64,000 nt of DNA from Candidatus Rokuibacteriota bacterium (GTDB taxonomy: Bacteria; Methylomirabilota; Methylomirabilia; Rokubacteriales; CSP1-6), in the NCBI GenBank assembly GCA_003220535.1, contig QHSU01000060.1, positions 62,001-126,000 on the forward strand, given 5' to 3'. Positions 17,923 through 26,816 of this stretch are shown piece by piece. Positions within the stretch are counted from its first letter, which is position 1; each line of letters begins with the position of its first letter. The position numbers and the translations under genes are program-made. The notes below the pieces were generated by a model. The model saw only the letters and a program-made list of their open reading frames with translations. It was not told the DNA's origin and did not search any database.

Positions 17923-18944
17923 CGGCCGCGCTCCCCACCGTCGAGCTCCCGTGCGCCGTCTGCGGGAGGGACGACGCAGACCCGGTCTGGGCGACACCCG
18001 ATCGCGCCTTCGCCGTGCCGGGCGTCTACGCCGTCGTGCGCTGTCGGGGCTGTGGCTTCCTCTACCAGCGACCGCGCGTGCGCGACGAGCACCTGAGCGC
18101 GTGCTACCCCGACCACTACCCGCGTCATCAGGAGCCGTCGCCCCGGGTGCCGTTCAAGGGGTCGGCCGCCCGCCAGCGTGCTGTGCGCTGGGCGCTCGCA
18201 CGGGGCCTCGGCTACCACGCCCTCCGCGACGATCACGTCTCTATCCTGACGAGGCTCAGAGCGCGGCGGATGCTCCGACGTCTCCGGTGGAGCTGCCCGC
18301 CGTGGATCGGATCAGGGCGCTATCTCGATGTCGGGTGCGGTTCGGGCGCGGCCCTGGCCGTCGCCAAGGCCCTGGGCTGGCGGATCGCGGGAATCGAGAT
18401 GGACGCTGCGGCCGCGGCGATCGCGCGGCGGTTCACCGACGAGGTCCACGTCGGCGACGTGCTGACCGCGCCGTTCGCGAGGGCCCGCTTCGACGTGGTG
18501 ACCGCGTTCCATGTCCTCGAGCACGTGCCGGATCCAGTCGCGGTCGCCCGCCGCATGCTCGACTGGCTGGCGCCCGGCGGACTCCTGATCATCGAGGTCC
18601 CGAATGCCGGTGGGCTCGGCGCTATGCTCTTCGGCGGTGCCTGGGCGGGCCTCGAGCTGCCCCGCCATCTCTCGCACTTCACGCCGGAGACGCTCGAGCT
18701 CGTGTTGCGGAAGGCGGGAGGCCGAATCGTGTGGACCTGGCACCAGGCGAAGCCGCGCTCGTACTTGTGGAGCTTGTCGGCGCTCATGCGCGATCGCGGC
18801 TGGCCCGCGCTCGCGCACTTGAGCGAGTCGCGGCCCATCTACGGGGTGCTGAAGCTCGGGTTGGAGGTGTCGCTCCCGCTCGCGCGCCTGGCGCGGCGGG
18901 GAGAGGCGATCAGGGTCGGCGTCGTCGGGAATCGCCGGATGTAG
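17919..18944 (+). CDS. SAM-dependent methyltransferase with N-terminal zinc-binding region
   Basis: A 341-aa class I methyltransferase. The N-terminus has two Cys pairs (CAVCGRDD and CRGCGFLYQRPR) typical of the sugar C-/O-methyltransferases seen in polysaccharide clusters. The SAM site is YLDVGCGSGAALAVAKALG, followed by DVVTAFHVLEHVPDP. Start GTG 17919 overlaps the glycosyltransferase stop and is preceded by GGAGGAG at 17905-17911. It may modify the same glycan as the neighbouring glycosyltransferases. Confidence 0.88.
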   Translation: MTAALPTVELPCAVCGRDDADPVWATPDRAFAVPGVYAVVRCRGCGFLYQRPRVRDEHLSACYPDHYPRHQEPSPRVPFKGSAARQRAVRWALARGLGYHALRDDHVSILTRLRARRMLRRLRWSCPPWIGSGRYLDVGCGSGAALAVAKALGWRIAGIEMDAAAAAIARRFTDEVHVGDVLTAPFARARFDVVTAFHVLEHVPDPVAVARRMLDWLAPGGLLIIEVPNAGGLGAMLFGGAWAGLELPRHLSHFTPETLELVLRKAGGRIVWTWHQAKPRSYLWSLSALMRDRGWPALAHLSESRPIYGVLKLGLEVSLPLARLARRGEAIRVGVVGNRRM

Positions 18945-19128
18945 CGAAGGCCGAGGGAGATTCGAGCCGGGTCGCGAGATTCGCGAGCTCCCGCTCGAGA
19001 TCGGCCAAGCGCTTGGCCAGCCGGTCGCGCTCCTCGCGAAGCGACTGTGTCGCCGGTGACTCCATGTGCTCCGCCAGGCGCCGGTCGCGGTCCGCCCATT
19101 TCCGGGTGTCGAACGGAATCTCATCCAT
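18910..19128 (-). CDS. Small coiled-coil protein, hypothetical
   Basis: A 72-aa minus-strand protein starting MDEIPFDTRKWADRDRRLAE. A central heptad-like stretch (REERDRLAKRLADLERELAN) predicts a coiled coil. The ATG at 19128 is preceded by AGGAGT at a proper distance, which supports translation; a longer version could start at 19227. Its 3' end overlaps the end of the methyltransferase gene by 35 bp. No homologue is recognised. It could be a chance frame, but the SD and amino-acid composition favour a real gene. Confidence 0.45.
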   Translation of the reverse strand: MDEIPFDTRKWADRDRRLAEHMESPATQSLREERDRLAKRLADLERELANLATRLESPSAFATSGDSRRRRP

Positions 19129-19280
19129 GACTCCTGGACCGAGCAAGAGCGGTGCCGAGGCCCGAAGCTCTTTTACGCCGCGTGCTTCCAGAGCCGGAAA
19201 ATACCGGAAAACCGTGCACTCTGACACGTCCGGCGTGCGTATCGGTCAAGCTGACACGCCCGGGCCGCACTCGGGCCGCA

Positions 19281-19289
19281 TGCTAGAAT
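19281..19289 (+). promoter_or_regulatory. Extended -10 promoter of the fmdB-like gene
   Basis: TGCTAGAAT is an extended -10 element (TGn plus TAGAAT) ending 10 bp before the ATG at 19300. Transcription would begin 3-4 bases before the ATG, giving a nearly leaderless mRNA. There is no SD. No good -35 is seen, which an extended -10 can tolerate. Confidence 0.55.
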
Positions 19290-19299
19290 CGGTCGCGAT

Positions 19300-19680
19300 A
19301 TGCCGATCTACGAGTACGAATGTCACGACTGCCGCAAGCGAGTCAGCCTCCTCGTGCTTCGTCCTTCGGCTGCCGCTCCGCCGACCTGTCCGGGCTGCGG
19401 CGGCTCGGCGCTCTCCCGCCTCATGTCGCGCTTCTCGACGGTGAAATCGGAGGATGCACGGCTCGACGCCCTCGCCGACTCGTCGAGCCTCGGCGACCTC
19501 GATGAGGACAATCCGGCGAGCGTCGCACGATTCATGAAGAAGATGGGCCGGGAGTTCGGGGACGACCTCGGCGACGATTTCGAGTCTGCCATGGACGAGG
19601 CGATCGAAGAGGGTACGGGCGAGAACGCCGGGGAAGGGGAGGCTGAATCCACGGACACGTCCGACGCGTCTGATGAGTGA
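19300..19680 (+). CDS. FmdB-family zinc ribbon protein
   Basis: A 126-aa protein starting MPIYEYECHDC, the hallmark of FmdB-type putative regulatory proteins. A zinc ribbon is formed by CHDC and CPGCGG. The rest is an acidic, low-complexity tail (GTGENAGEGEAESTDTSDAS) that is not conserved. The family is linked to regulation of formamidase in one organism, but its general role is unknown. It starts a plus-strand unit with the acyltransferase and glycosyltransferase that follow. Confidence 0.85.
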   Translation: MPIYEYECHDCRKRVSLLVLRPSAAAPPTCPGCGGSALSRLMSRFSTVKSEDARLDALADSSSLGDLDEDNPASVARFMKKMGREFGDDLGDDFESAMDEAIEEGTGENAGEGEAESTDTSDASDE

Positions 19681-19709
19681 CCGGTGAGTCTCCCCGTGAG
19701 CTCTAGCCC

Positions 19710-20690
19710 ATGAAAGTCCTCCTCCGCGATCGTCTCGAGGCGGTCGGCGCGACCGCCTGGGATGGGCTCGTCGCCGCGGCCCGCCTGCGGTCGCCCTTTC
19801 TCTCGTGGACGTGGCAAGCCCTGTGGGTGCAGGCGTTTGCCGAGGATCGCCGGCTCGAGATCCGGTGCGTCGAGGACGGCGCCGGACGCCTGGTCGCGCT
19901 CCTGCCCCTCTACGAGTCGGCGCCTGGCACCCTACAGATCGTCGGCGGCGGGGACGTTTCCGACTATCTCGATCTGATTGCGGGGCAGGGACGGGAGGAG
20001 GAGGCGTGGATGGCGCTGCTCCAGTCCCGGACGGCGGAGCGCGTCGACTGGGAGCTTCACGCCGTGCCGGCGGCCTCGCCAACCGTGACGGCGCTGCCGC
20101 AACTCGCCGCCGCGTGCGGCCTCGCCGTGTCGGCCACCGTGGAAGAGCGATGTCCGGTCCTTGCCCTGCCGACCTCCTGGGACTCCTATCTTGCCAGCCT
20201 GTCCGGAAAGCACCGCCACGAACTCCTGCGAAAGATGCGACGCCTCGAACGCGACGCTCCCGACGCGCGGGTGTCCCGCGTGAGCAGGCCCGCGGAGATC
20301 GAGGCGCGGCTCGGCGAATTCCTCGACCTCCACCGGCGCTCGCGCACGGGCAAGGCCCGTTTCATGGACGGCCGCATGGAGCGATTCTTCCGGCGCGCCC
20401 TCACGGCGTTCGCCGAGCGCGACGCCGCCCGGCTCTGGTTCCTCGACACGGCGTCGGGCCCGATCGCCACCTTTGTCACGATCGAATGGGACGACACGGT
20501 CGGCCTCTACAACTCGGGGTTCGATCCTGCGCGCGCCGCGCTCTCGCCCGGCGTGATCCTCCTGGCGCACGTGGTTCGTGACGCGATCACGCGGGGGCGG
20601 CGGACGTTCGATTTCCTGAGGGGCGAGGAGCGCTACAAGTATGAGTTCGAGCCCGTGCCCGAACCCGTCTACCTGGTGAAGATCCGGTGA
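19710..20690 (+). CDS. CelD/FemAB-like GNAT acyltransferase
   Basis: A 326-aa protein of the CelD/BcsL branch of the GNAT superfamily. Recognisable parts are the N-terminal FLSWTWQALWVQAFAED, the central basic segment SGKHRHELLRKMRRLERDA, and the C-terminal FDFLRGEERYKYEF that is strongly typical of this family. Members occur in exopolysaccharide and cellulose clusters and are thought to acylate glycans or peptidoglycan precursors. Its TGA overlaps the GTG of the next glycosyltransferase. Confidence 0.85.
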   Translation: MKVLLRDRLEAVGATAWDGLVAAARLRSPFLSWTWQALWVQAFAEDRRLEIRCVEDGAGRLVALLPLYESAPGTLQIVGGGDVSDYLDLIAGQGREEEAWMALLQSRTAERVDWELHAVPAASPTVTALPQLAAACGLAVSATVEERCPVLALPTSWDSYLASLSGKHRHELLRKMRRLERDAPDARVSRVSRPAEIEARLGEFLDLHRRSRTGKARFMDGRMERFFRRALTAFAERDAARLWFLDTASGPIATFVTIEWDDTVGLYNSGFDPARAALSPGVILLAHVVRDAITRGRRTFDFLRGEERYKYEFEPVPEPVYLVKIR

Positions 20691-21943
20691 GCCTGCACGT
20701 CGCGATGTTGAGCGTCCACACCTGCCCGCTCGCCGCCCTCGGCGGCAAGGAAACGGGTGGGATGAACGTCTACGTGCGCGAGATGTCGCGCGAGCTCGGC
20801 CGCATGGGCGTGTCGGTCGACGTCTTCACGCGCTCACAGAACCCGGCGATTCCCCGGGTCGTCGAGCTCGGCGAGCGCGCCCGCGTCATCCACCTGCCGG
20901 TCGGAGACGAGGCGCCGATGGCCCGCGTGCGGATCCACGACCACCTCGACGAGTTCGTCGACGGCATCGAGGCGTGGCGGATCGCGCGGTCGATCGACTA
21001 CGACTTGATCCATGCGCACTACTGGCTGTCCGGCGTCGCCGCGCTCACGCTGAAGCGCCGCTGGTCGGTGCCGGTGCTTCAGATGTTCCACACGCTGGGC
21101 CGGCTGAAGAACCGCGTCGCCAGGAACGCGGCGGAGCTCGAGCCACCGGTCAGGCTCGACGAAGAGATGCGCATCGTCGGTGTCTCGGATCGGATCGTGG
21201 CCGCGAATGTCGTCGAGCGCGCCGAGCTCCTGCGCGATTACGGTGCCCACCCATCGCGGATCGCGACGATCCCGTGCGGCGTGGACACCGATCTCTTCGT
21301 GCCGGGTGACCGCGCCGAGGCGCGACAGCGCCTGGGCCTCGACGAGCGGCCGGTGCTGCTGTGGGTCGGCCGCATCGCGCCGATCAAGGGGCTCGACACG
21401 CTGCTCGACGCGGTCGCACGTCTGAGGACGCCCGGTCAGGCCGTGAGGCTCCTCATCGTGGGGGGCGACGCCGACGAGCCGACGAACGGCCACGAGACGT
21501 CGCTGCGGCACCGCATCGAACGGCTGGGCCTGGCCGACGCCGTGCGCTTCGTGGGGCCCCAGCCCCAGAGTGTGCTTCCCGCGTACTATGCCGCCGCCGA
21601 CGTGACGGTGCTGCCCTCGTACTACGAGTCGTTCGGCATGGTGGCGCTCGAGGCGATGGCCTGCGGGAGTCCCGTCATCGCCTCGCGCGTCGGTGGGCTG
21701 GTCACGACGGTCCGCGACGGTGTCACCGGCTTCCTCGTCCCCGACGGAGACGTCGGGGCGCTGGCCGAGCGCATCGAGAGCCTGATCGCCGATCCCGACC
21801 TGCGCTGGCGAGTCGGGCGCGAGGGAGTGCGCTGGGCGGCCCAGCACCGCTGGCCCTGCGTGGCCGAGGCAGTGTGCCGGGAGTACGCGTCGCTCGAGTC
21901 GCGGGCCGGAGCGCATCTGGCCGCGGCGCGCTGTCGGGATTGA
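20687..21943 (+). CDS. Glycosyltransferase family 4 (MshA/sucrose-phosphate-synthase-like)
   Basis: A 418-aa GT4 enzyme. The N-terminus SVHTCPLAALGGKETGGMNVYVREMSREL matches the MshA/sucrose-phosphate synthase subgroup that uses UDP-sugars. The C-terminal nucleotide-sugar site is PSYYESFGMVALEAMACGSPVIAS. Other hallmarks are HAHYWLSG and WVGRIAPIKGLDTLL. The GTG start overlaps the preceding stop. A mycothiol-like role is not supported, as no other msh gene is present; sucrose-type or glycan synthesis is equally possible. Confidence 0.88.
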   Translation: MSLHVAMLSVHTCPLAALGGKETGGMNVYVREMSRELGRMGVSVDVFTRSQNPAIPRVVELGERARVIHLPVGDEAPMARVRIHDHLDEFVDGIEAWRIARSIDYDLIHAHYWLSGVAALTLKRRWSVPVLQMFHTLGRLKNRVARNAAELEPPVRLDEEMRIVGVSDRIVAANVVERAELLRDYGAHPSRIATIPCGVDTDLFVPGDRAEARQRLGLDERPVLLWVGRIAPIKGLDTLLDAVARLRTPGQAVRLLIVGGDADEPTNGHETSLRHRIERLGLADAVRFVGPQPQSVLPAYYAAADVTVLPSYYESFGMVALEAMACGSPVIASRVGGLVTTVRDGVTGFLVPDGDVGALAERIESLIADPDLRWRVGREGVRWAAQHRWPCVAEAVCREYASLESRAGAHLAAARCRD

Positions 21944-22003
21944 CCACCGACCACTGAAGTCCTTCGCAGTCCGGCGCTGAAGAGCGCGTCGGGGAGTCGA
22001 TGG

Positions 22004-22030
22004 TTGGGCGCCGGCTTCGCCCACGCCCAA
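22004..22030 (+). terminator. Possible terminator hairpin after the glycan gene group
   Basis: TTGGGCG at 22004-22010 pairs perfectly with CGCCCAA at 22024-22030 across a 13-nt loop. It lies 60 bp after the glycosyltransferase stop and just before the promoter of the peptide transporter operon. There is no poly-T tail. Confidence 0.35.
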
Positions 22031-22036
22031 TGACAG

Positions 22037-22045
22037 TGCTACACT
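22037..22045 (+). promoter_or_regulatory. Extended -10 promoter of the dppDFABC operon
   Basis: TGCTACACT is an extended -10 element, 8 bp before GTG 22054. A weak -35 (TTCGCC, 22016-22021) sits 18 bp upstream. The distance implies a leaderless or nearly leaderless transcript starting around the GTG. Confidence 0.5.
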
Positions 22046-22053
22046 GCGCCGCG

Positions 22054-23064
22054 GTGGGCACCCTCCTCGAAGTTCGAAACCTTCAGACGCATTTCGTGAC
22101 GCGTAGCGGCGTGGTGCGCGCGGTCGACGACGTGTCCTGGGACGTCGACGAGGGCGAGACCGTCGCGCTGGTCGGCGAGTCGGGCTGTGGCAAGAGCGTC
22201 AGCGCGCTCAGCGTCCTGCGTCTCGTCGCCGGGCCGGCGGGCCGTATCGTGGGCGGCCAGGTCGTCTTCAAGGGCCGAGACCTCCTGCGGCTGTCCGAAG
22301 AAGAGATGCGCCGCGTGCGCGGCCGAGAGATCGGCATGATCTTCCAGGAGCCGATGACCTCGCTCAATCCGGTCCTGTCGATCGGGCGCCAGCTCACCGA
22401 AGGGCTCGAGATCCACCTGGGGATGACCCCGATGGACGCCCGTCGACGGGCGGCCGAGCTGCTCGTCATGGTGGGAATCCCCGATCCGGAACGGCGCCTG
22501 ACCCAGTACCCGCATCAGTTCAGTGGCGGGATGCGACAGCGGATGATGATCGCGATGGCCCTCGCCTGTAACCCGTCGCTGATCCTCGCCGACGAGCCGA
22601 CGACAGCGCTCGACGTGACGATCCAGGCGCAGATCCTCGAGCTCATGAAAGATCTCGCCCGGCGCTTCGGCGTCGCCATGCTGATCATCACCCACAACCT
22701 GGGGGTCGTCGCTCGCTACGCCGACCGCGTGAACGTCATGTACGCGGGCCGGATCATCGAGCGCGGCACCGCGCGCGAGCTCTACGGAAACCCACGGCAT
22801 CCCTACACGCTCGGCCTCCTCCGCTCGGTGCCGCGGCTCGACGAACCGCGCCGCGCTCGACTGGACCCGATCGAAGGCCAGCCGCCCGACCTCACCCAGC
22901 TGCCGCGCGGGTGCGCGTTCGCGCCTCGGTGCGCCTTCTGCGTCGAGCGCTGCCTCGTCGAGATTCCGCCCCTCCGTCCGGTCGGCGAGCCGACGCACGT
23001 CAGCGCGTGCTGGGAGGCCGCCAACCTCGACCGAACGCTGACGCGGAGCGTGGCCGCGACGTGA
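22054..23064 (+). CDS. Peptide ABC transporter ATP-binding protein (DppD type)
   Basis: ABC ATPase of an oligo/dipeptide importer, 336 aa from GTG 22054; an ATG at 22030 is an alternative, but the -10 element at 22040-22045 argues for the later start. Walker A is GESGCGKS, the signature [15 protein letters not shown], Walker [14 protein letters not shown]. The C-terminal oligopeptide extension carries the Cys cluster [14 protein letters not shown]. The stop overlaps the GTG of dppF, and the operon continues with the binding protein and both permeases. Confidence 0.92.
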   Translation: MGTLLEVRNLQTHFVTRSGVVRAVDDVSWDVDEGETVALVGESGCGKSVSALSVLRLVAGPAGRIVGGQVVFKGRDLLRLSEEEMRRVRGREIGMIFQEPMTSLNPVLSIGRQLTEGLEIHLGMTPMDARRRAAELLVMVGIPDPERRLTQYPHQFSGGMRQRMMIAMALACNPSLILADEPTTALDVTIQAQILELMKDLARRFGVAMLIITHNLGVVARYADRVNVMYAGRIIERGTARELYGNPRHPYTLGLLRSVPRLDEPRRARLDPIEGQPPDLTQLPRGCAFAPRCAFCVERCLVEIPPLRPVGEPTHVSACWEAANLDRTLTRSVAAT

Positions 23065-24041
23065 GCGCTGTCGCCCCACTCCTGGAAGTCCGGAACGTCG
23101 TGAAGCACTTCCGCGTCGGGGGTGGGCTCTTTGGCGGCGGGGCCGGCCTCATCCGCGCCGTGGACGGCGTGAGCTTCGAGATCCAGCGGGGAGAGACGCT
23201 CGGGCTCGTCGGCGAATCGGGGTGCGGCAAGACGACCACGGGCCGGTGCATCCTGCAGCTCGAGCGGCCGACCAGCGGCCAGATCATCTTCGAGGGACGT
23301 GATCTCACGCGGCTCAGCGAGGACGAGCTGCGGCCGATCCGCCGCAAGATGCAGGTGATCTTCCAGGACCCGTACAGCTCGCTCAATCCGCGAATGACGG
23401 TCGGCCAGATCATCGCCGAGCCGCTCAGCGTCCACGGGATCGTGACCGACCGGACGCAGCGCGCTCAGCGTGTCCGCGAGCTCCTGTCGCACGTGGGCCT
23501 CCTGGCGCAGCACGCCCACCGCTACCCGCATCAGCTCTCGGGGGGCCAGCGCCAGCGGGTGGGGATCGCGCGGGCCCTCGCCGTCGAGCCCTCGTTGATC
23601 GTCTGCGACGAGCCGGTCTCGGCCCTGGACGTCTCGATCCAGGCGCAGATCATCAACCTCCTGGAGGATCTCCAGGCGCAGTTCGGGTTGACGTACCTCT
23701 TCGTCGCCCACGATCTCTCGGTCGTGCGGCACATCTCGGATCGCGTCGCCGTCATGTACCTCGGCAAGATCGTCGAGATCACGGACCGGAAGTCGCTCTA
23801 TGACGCGCCGCTGCATCCGTATACGAAGGCGCTGCTCTCGGCGGTGCCCATTCCGGATCCGGCCCTCGAGGCCCAGCGCGAGCGGGTGGTGCTCGGCGGC
23901 GAAGTGCCGAGCCCGCTCAATCCGCCGTCCGGGTGCGTGTTCCATCCACGGTGTCCCATCGCCGTCGACCGCTGTCGCGTGGACGTGCCCGAGCTGCGCG
24001 AGATCAGGCCGGGCCACCGGGCGGCATGCCTCCTGGCTTGA
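23061..24041 (+). CDS. Peptide ABC transporter ATP-binding protein (DppF type)
   Basis: The second ATPase of the peptide importer, 326 aa. Walker [10 protein letters not shown], signature [15 protein letters not shown], Walker [14 protein letters not shown], and the C-terminal Cys segment [14 protein letters not shown] are all intact. GTG 23061 overlaps the TGA of the DppD-type gene. The 137 bp after it, before the binding protein, contain a 6-bp GC hairpin at 24126-24142 (CGGGGG/CCCCCG) but no clear promoter. Confidence 0.92.
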   Translation: MSAVAPLLEVRNVVKHFRVGGGLFGGGAGLIRAVDGVSFEIQRGETLGLVGESGCGKTTTGRCILQLERPTSGQIIFEGRDLTRLSEDELRPIRRKMQVIFQDPYSSLNPRMTVGQIIAEPLSVHGIVTDRTQRAQRVRELLSHVGLLAQHAHRYPHQLSGGQRQRVGIARALAVEPSLIVCDEPVSALDVSIQAQIINLLEDLQAQFGLTYLFVAHDLSVVRHISDRVAVMYLGKIVEITDRKSLYDAPLHPYTKALLSAVPIPDPALEAQRERVVLGGEVPSPLNPPSGCVFHPRCPIAVDRCRVDVPELREIRPGHRAACLLA

Positions 24042-24178
24042 CTCGCGGCCGGTCCGTGCTTGATGCTGAAACCGCTCGTGCTCGGCGCTGGTTTTGTGTG
24101 ACAAGAGCCTGGCTCGCCTCGCACGCGGGGGCCTCACCCCCGGCTGTGCTGCGGCTCGCCCTACCTCTGGAGGGATTG

Positions 24179-25849
24179 ATGCGACGATACCTGCATACCA
24201 TCGTTGACAGCCGCGCCTCGGCCGGCGGGTCGATCTCCGTCTTGCTCGCCCCGCCCCGGCTTGCGGCGCATACCGCCGTGATCGCGATCATCGCCGTCGC
24301 GCTGGCAGGCCTAGCCACGGCGCAGGAAAAGCCCCGCTACGGTGGCGAGCTGGTGTTCGCGGTGCCCTCGGAGCCTCCGTCCTACGACGCCCACCGCGAG
24401 GAGACCTTCGGGGTCATCCACCCGCTCGCCCCGCACTACAACACGTTGCTGCGACCCGACCCGACCGACAAGCTCGCGATCAAGATCGTGGGGGATCTGG
24501 CCGAATCCTGGACGATCTCCAAGGACGGGCGAACCTACACGATCAAGCTCCGGCGTGGCGTCAAGTTCCACGACGGAAGCGAGATGACTTCCAAGGACGC
24601 CAAGGCCAGCTACGACAAGATCATCTTCCCGCCCGCGGGAGTCGCGTCCGACCGCAAGGGCGAGTACCTGGACGTCGAAGCTGTGCAGGCGCCCGATCCC
24701 TACACACTGGTCTTCCGGCTCAAGTGGCCGTCTGGCTCGTTCCTCATGTCGCTGGCCTCCCCGTGGAACTGGATCTACAAGGCCGACATCCTGGCCAAGG
24801 ACATGCGCTGGTACGAGACCCACGTGATGGGCACCGGCCCCTTCGTCTTCGTCGAGCACGTGAGGGGCTCTCACTGGGTCGGCAAGAAGAACCCCAACTA
24901 CTGGGACAAGGGCAAGCCCTATCTGGACGGGTACCGGGCGCTCTTCATCAGAGACTCCGCCGCGCAGGTCGCGGCCGTGCGCGGCGAGCGGGCCCATATC
25001 CAGTTCCGGGGTTTCTCGCCGGCCGAGCGGGACAGTCTCGTGCAGGCGCTCGGTCCCAGGATCGCCGTGCAGGAGAGCCCGTGGGACTGTGCCCTGCTGG
25101 TGGCCATGAACCACGAAAAGAAGCCGTTCGACGACAAGCGGGTCCGGCGCGCCCTCTCGCTGGCGCTCGACCGCTACCAGGGCTCGCAGGCGCTCTCGAA
25201 GATCGCGATTGTCAAGGAAGTTGCCGGTGTCCAGGTGCCGGGGACACCCTTTGCCACGCCGCCGGCCGAGCTGGAGAAGTTGGCCGGCTACGGACGCGAT
25301 ATCGGGAAGTCACGAGCTGAGGCCCGGCGGCTCCTGAAGGAGGCCGGCGTCCCCGACGGGTTCGCGTTCACCTTCAAGAACCGTGGAATCCCCATGCCGT
25401 ACGAGCCCGTCGGAGTCTGGCTGATCGACCAGTGGCGGCAGGTCGGTCTGAACGTCAAGCAGGAAGTGATCGAAGCGGCCAAGTACTATGCAGAGCTCCG
25501 CGGCGGTAACTTCGACGTGGCGATGGACTTCCAGTGCGGCTACATCGTGGAGCCCGACCTCGACCTCTACAAGTTCCAGTCCAAGGACAAGAGCCCGGCG
25601 AACTACAGCCGCTATACGGACTCGATGCTGGACGAGCTCTACGAGAAGCAGGGCCGCGCGGTCGACGCGGAGGAGCGCAAGAAGTACATCCGGGAATTCG
25701 AGCGGCGACTCGTGGACGACGAGGCGCACTACCTCTACACGCTCCAGTGGCACCGGATCATCCCCCACAGCTCGAAGGTCAAGGGCTGGACCATCACTCC
25801 GAGCCACTACCTGAACAACCAGCTCGACGCGGTCTGGCTCAGCGAGTAG
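24179..25849 (+). CDS. Peptide ABC transporter substrate-binding protein
   Basis: A family 5 extracellular solute-binding protein of 556 aa. A long N-region precedes a hydrophobic signal segment (AVIAIIAVALAGLATAQ), so export is expected, with cleavage around residue 49. The mature start PRYGGELVFAVPSEPPSYDA and the motif LAESWTISKDGRTYTIKLRR are typical of DppA/OppA proteins. The ATG is preceded by GGAGGG at 24169-24174. It sits between the ATPase pair and the permease pair of the same operon. Confidence 0.92.
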   Translation: MRRYLHTIVDSRASAGGSISVLLAPPRLAAHTAVIAIIAVALAGLATAQEKPRYGGELVFAVPSEPPSYDAHREETFGVIHPLAPHYNTLLRPDPTDKLAIKIVGDLAESWTISKDGRTYTIKLRRGVKFHDGSEMTSKDAKASYDKIIFPPAGVASDRKGEYLDVEAVQAPDPYTLVFRLKWPSGSFLMSLASPWNWIYKADILAKDMRWYETHVMGTGPFVFVEHVRGSHWVGKKNPNYWDKGKPYLDGYRALFIRDSAAQVAAVRGERAHIQFRGFSPAERDSLVQALGPRIAVQESPWDCALLVAMNHEKKPFDDKRVRRALSLALDRYQGSQALSKIAIVKEVAGVQVPGTPFATPPAELEKLAGYGRDIGKSRAEARRLLKEAGVPDGFAFTFKNRGIPMPYEPVGVWLIDQWRQVGLNVKQEVIEAAKYYAELRGGNFDVAMDFQCGYIVEPDLDLYKFQSKDKSPANYSRYTDSMLDELYEKQGRAVDAEERKKYIREFERRLVDDEAHYLYTLQWHRIIPHSSKVKGWTITPSHYLNNQLDAVWLSE

Positions 25850-25862
25850 GGCACGGGCGGCC

Positions 25863-26816
25863 GTGGGCAAGTACATCGTCAAGCGCGTGCTCCTGATGAT
25901 CCCCACGCTGCTCGGCGTCGCGGTGATCATCTTCTTCCTGATGCGGATCGTCCCGGGCGACATCGTCGAGCTGCGCTTCGCGGGCGAGAGCGCCTACGCG
26001 CAGAAGGAGAATCTCGACAAGGAGCGGGCCCGGCTCGGCCTGGACAAGCCGATCTGGCATCAGTTCCTGAGCTGGATGGGCGGGATCGTGCGGCTCGACT
26101 TCGGGACGTCGATGTGGACGGGAGCGCCGATCACGGAAGAGATCCGGCTCCGCTTCGTGCTCTCGCTCCAGCTCGCGATCATGGCCACCATCGTCGCCGT
26201 GGCGCTGGCGATCCCGCTGGGAGTGATCGCCGCGCTCCGGCAGGACACCTGGGTGGACTACGCGGTCCGGATCCTCTCGATCGCCGGCCTGGCGATGCCC
26301 TCGTTCTGGCTGGGGATCGTGTTCATCCTGGGACTCCTCATCGTCTTCAAGTGGCTACCGCCCATGGTCTACACGCCGTTCTGGACCGATCCCGTCCAGA
26401 ACCTGGCGCAGCTCATCTGGCCGGCGCTCGCCGTGGGTTACCGATACTCGGCCGTGGCGACGCGGATGACCCGGTCGGCGATGCTCGAGGTGCTGCGCGA
26501 GGATTACATCCGGACGGCCCGCGCCAAGGGCCTCTGGGAGAAGCTCATCCTGTCGCGCCACGCGCTGAAGAACGCGATGCTCCCGGTGCTCACGGTGATC
26601 GCGCTGGAGTTCGCCTTCCTCATCGGGGGGCTCGTCGTCACGGAGCAGGTTTTCAACCTGAACGGGCTCGGGATGCTCTTCGTCGAGTCGGTCGCCCACC
26701 GCGACTACACGCTCACCCAGGCGCTGGTCATGCTGGTGGCATTCTCCTTCATCTTCGTCAACTTCCTGGTCGATCTGGCCTACGCCTGGCTCGACCCGCG
26801 GATCAGGTTCCGGTAA
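25863..26816 (+). CDS. Peptide ABC transporter permease (DppB type)
   Basis: A 317-aa inner-membrane permease. It starts MGKYIVKRVLLMIPTLLGVA on GTG 25863, typical of DppB proteins. The EAA loop EDYIRTARAKGLWEKLILSR (about 217-236) contacts the ATPases, and GLVVTEQVFNLNGLGMLFVE is a family signature. Its TAA overlaps the first base of the DppC-type ATG. Partner of the following permease. Confidence 0.92.
   Translation: MGKYIVKRVLLMIPTLLGVAVIIFFLMRIVPGDIVELRFAGESAYAQKENLDKERARLGLDKPIWHQFLSWMGGIVRLDFGTSMWTGAPITEEIRLRFVLSLQLAIMATIVAVALAIPLGVIAALRQDTWVDYAVRILSIAGLAMPSFWLGIVFILGLLIVFKWLPPMVYTPFWTDPVQNLAQLIWPALAVGYRYSAVATRMTRSAMLEVLREDYIRTARAKGLWEKLILSRHALKNAMLPVLTVIALEFAFLIGGLVVTEQVFNLNGLGMLFVESVAHRDYTLTQALVMLVAFSFIFVNFLVDLAYAWLDPRIRFR

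Noticed and set aside
20687..21943. Mycothiol synthesis (MshA) as the assigned role of the GT4 enzyme
   Set aside because: Similarity is to the subgroup only, and mshB, mshC and mshD are not nearby.
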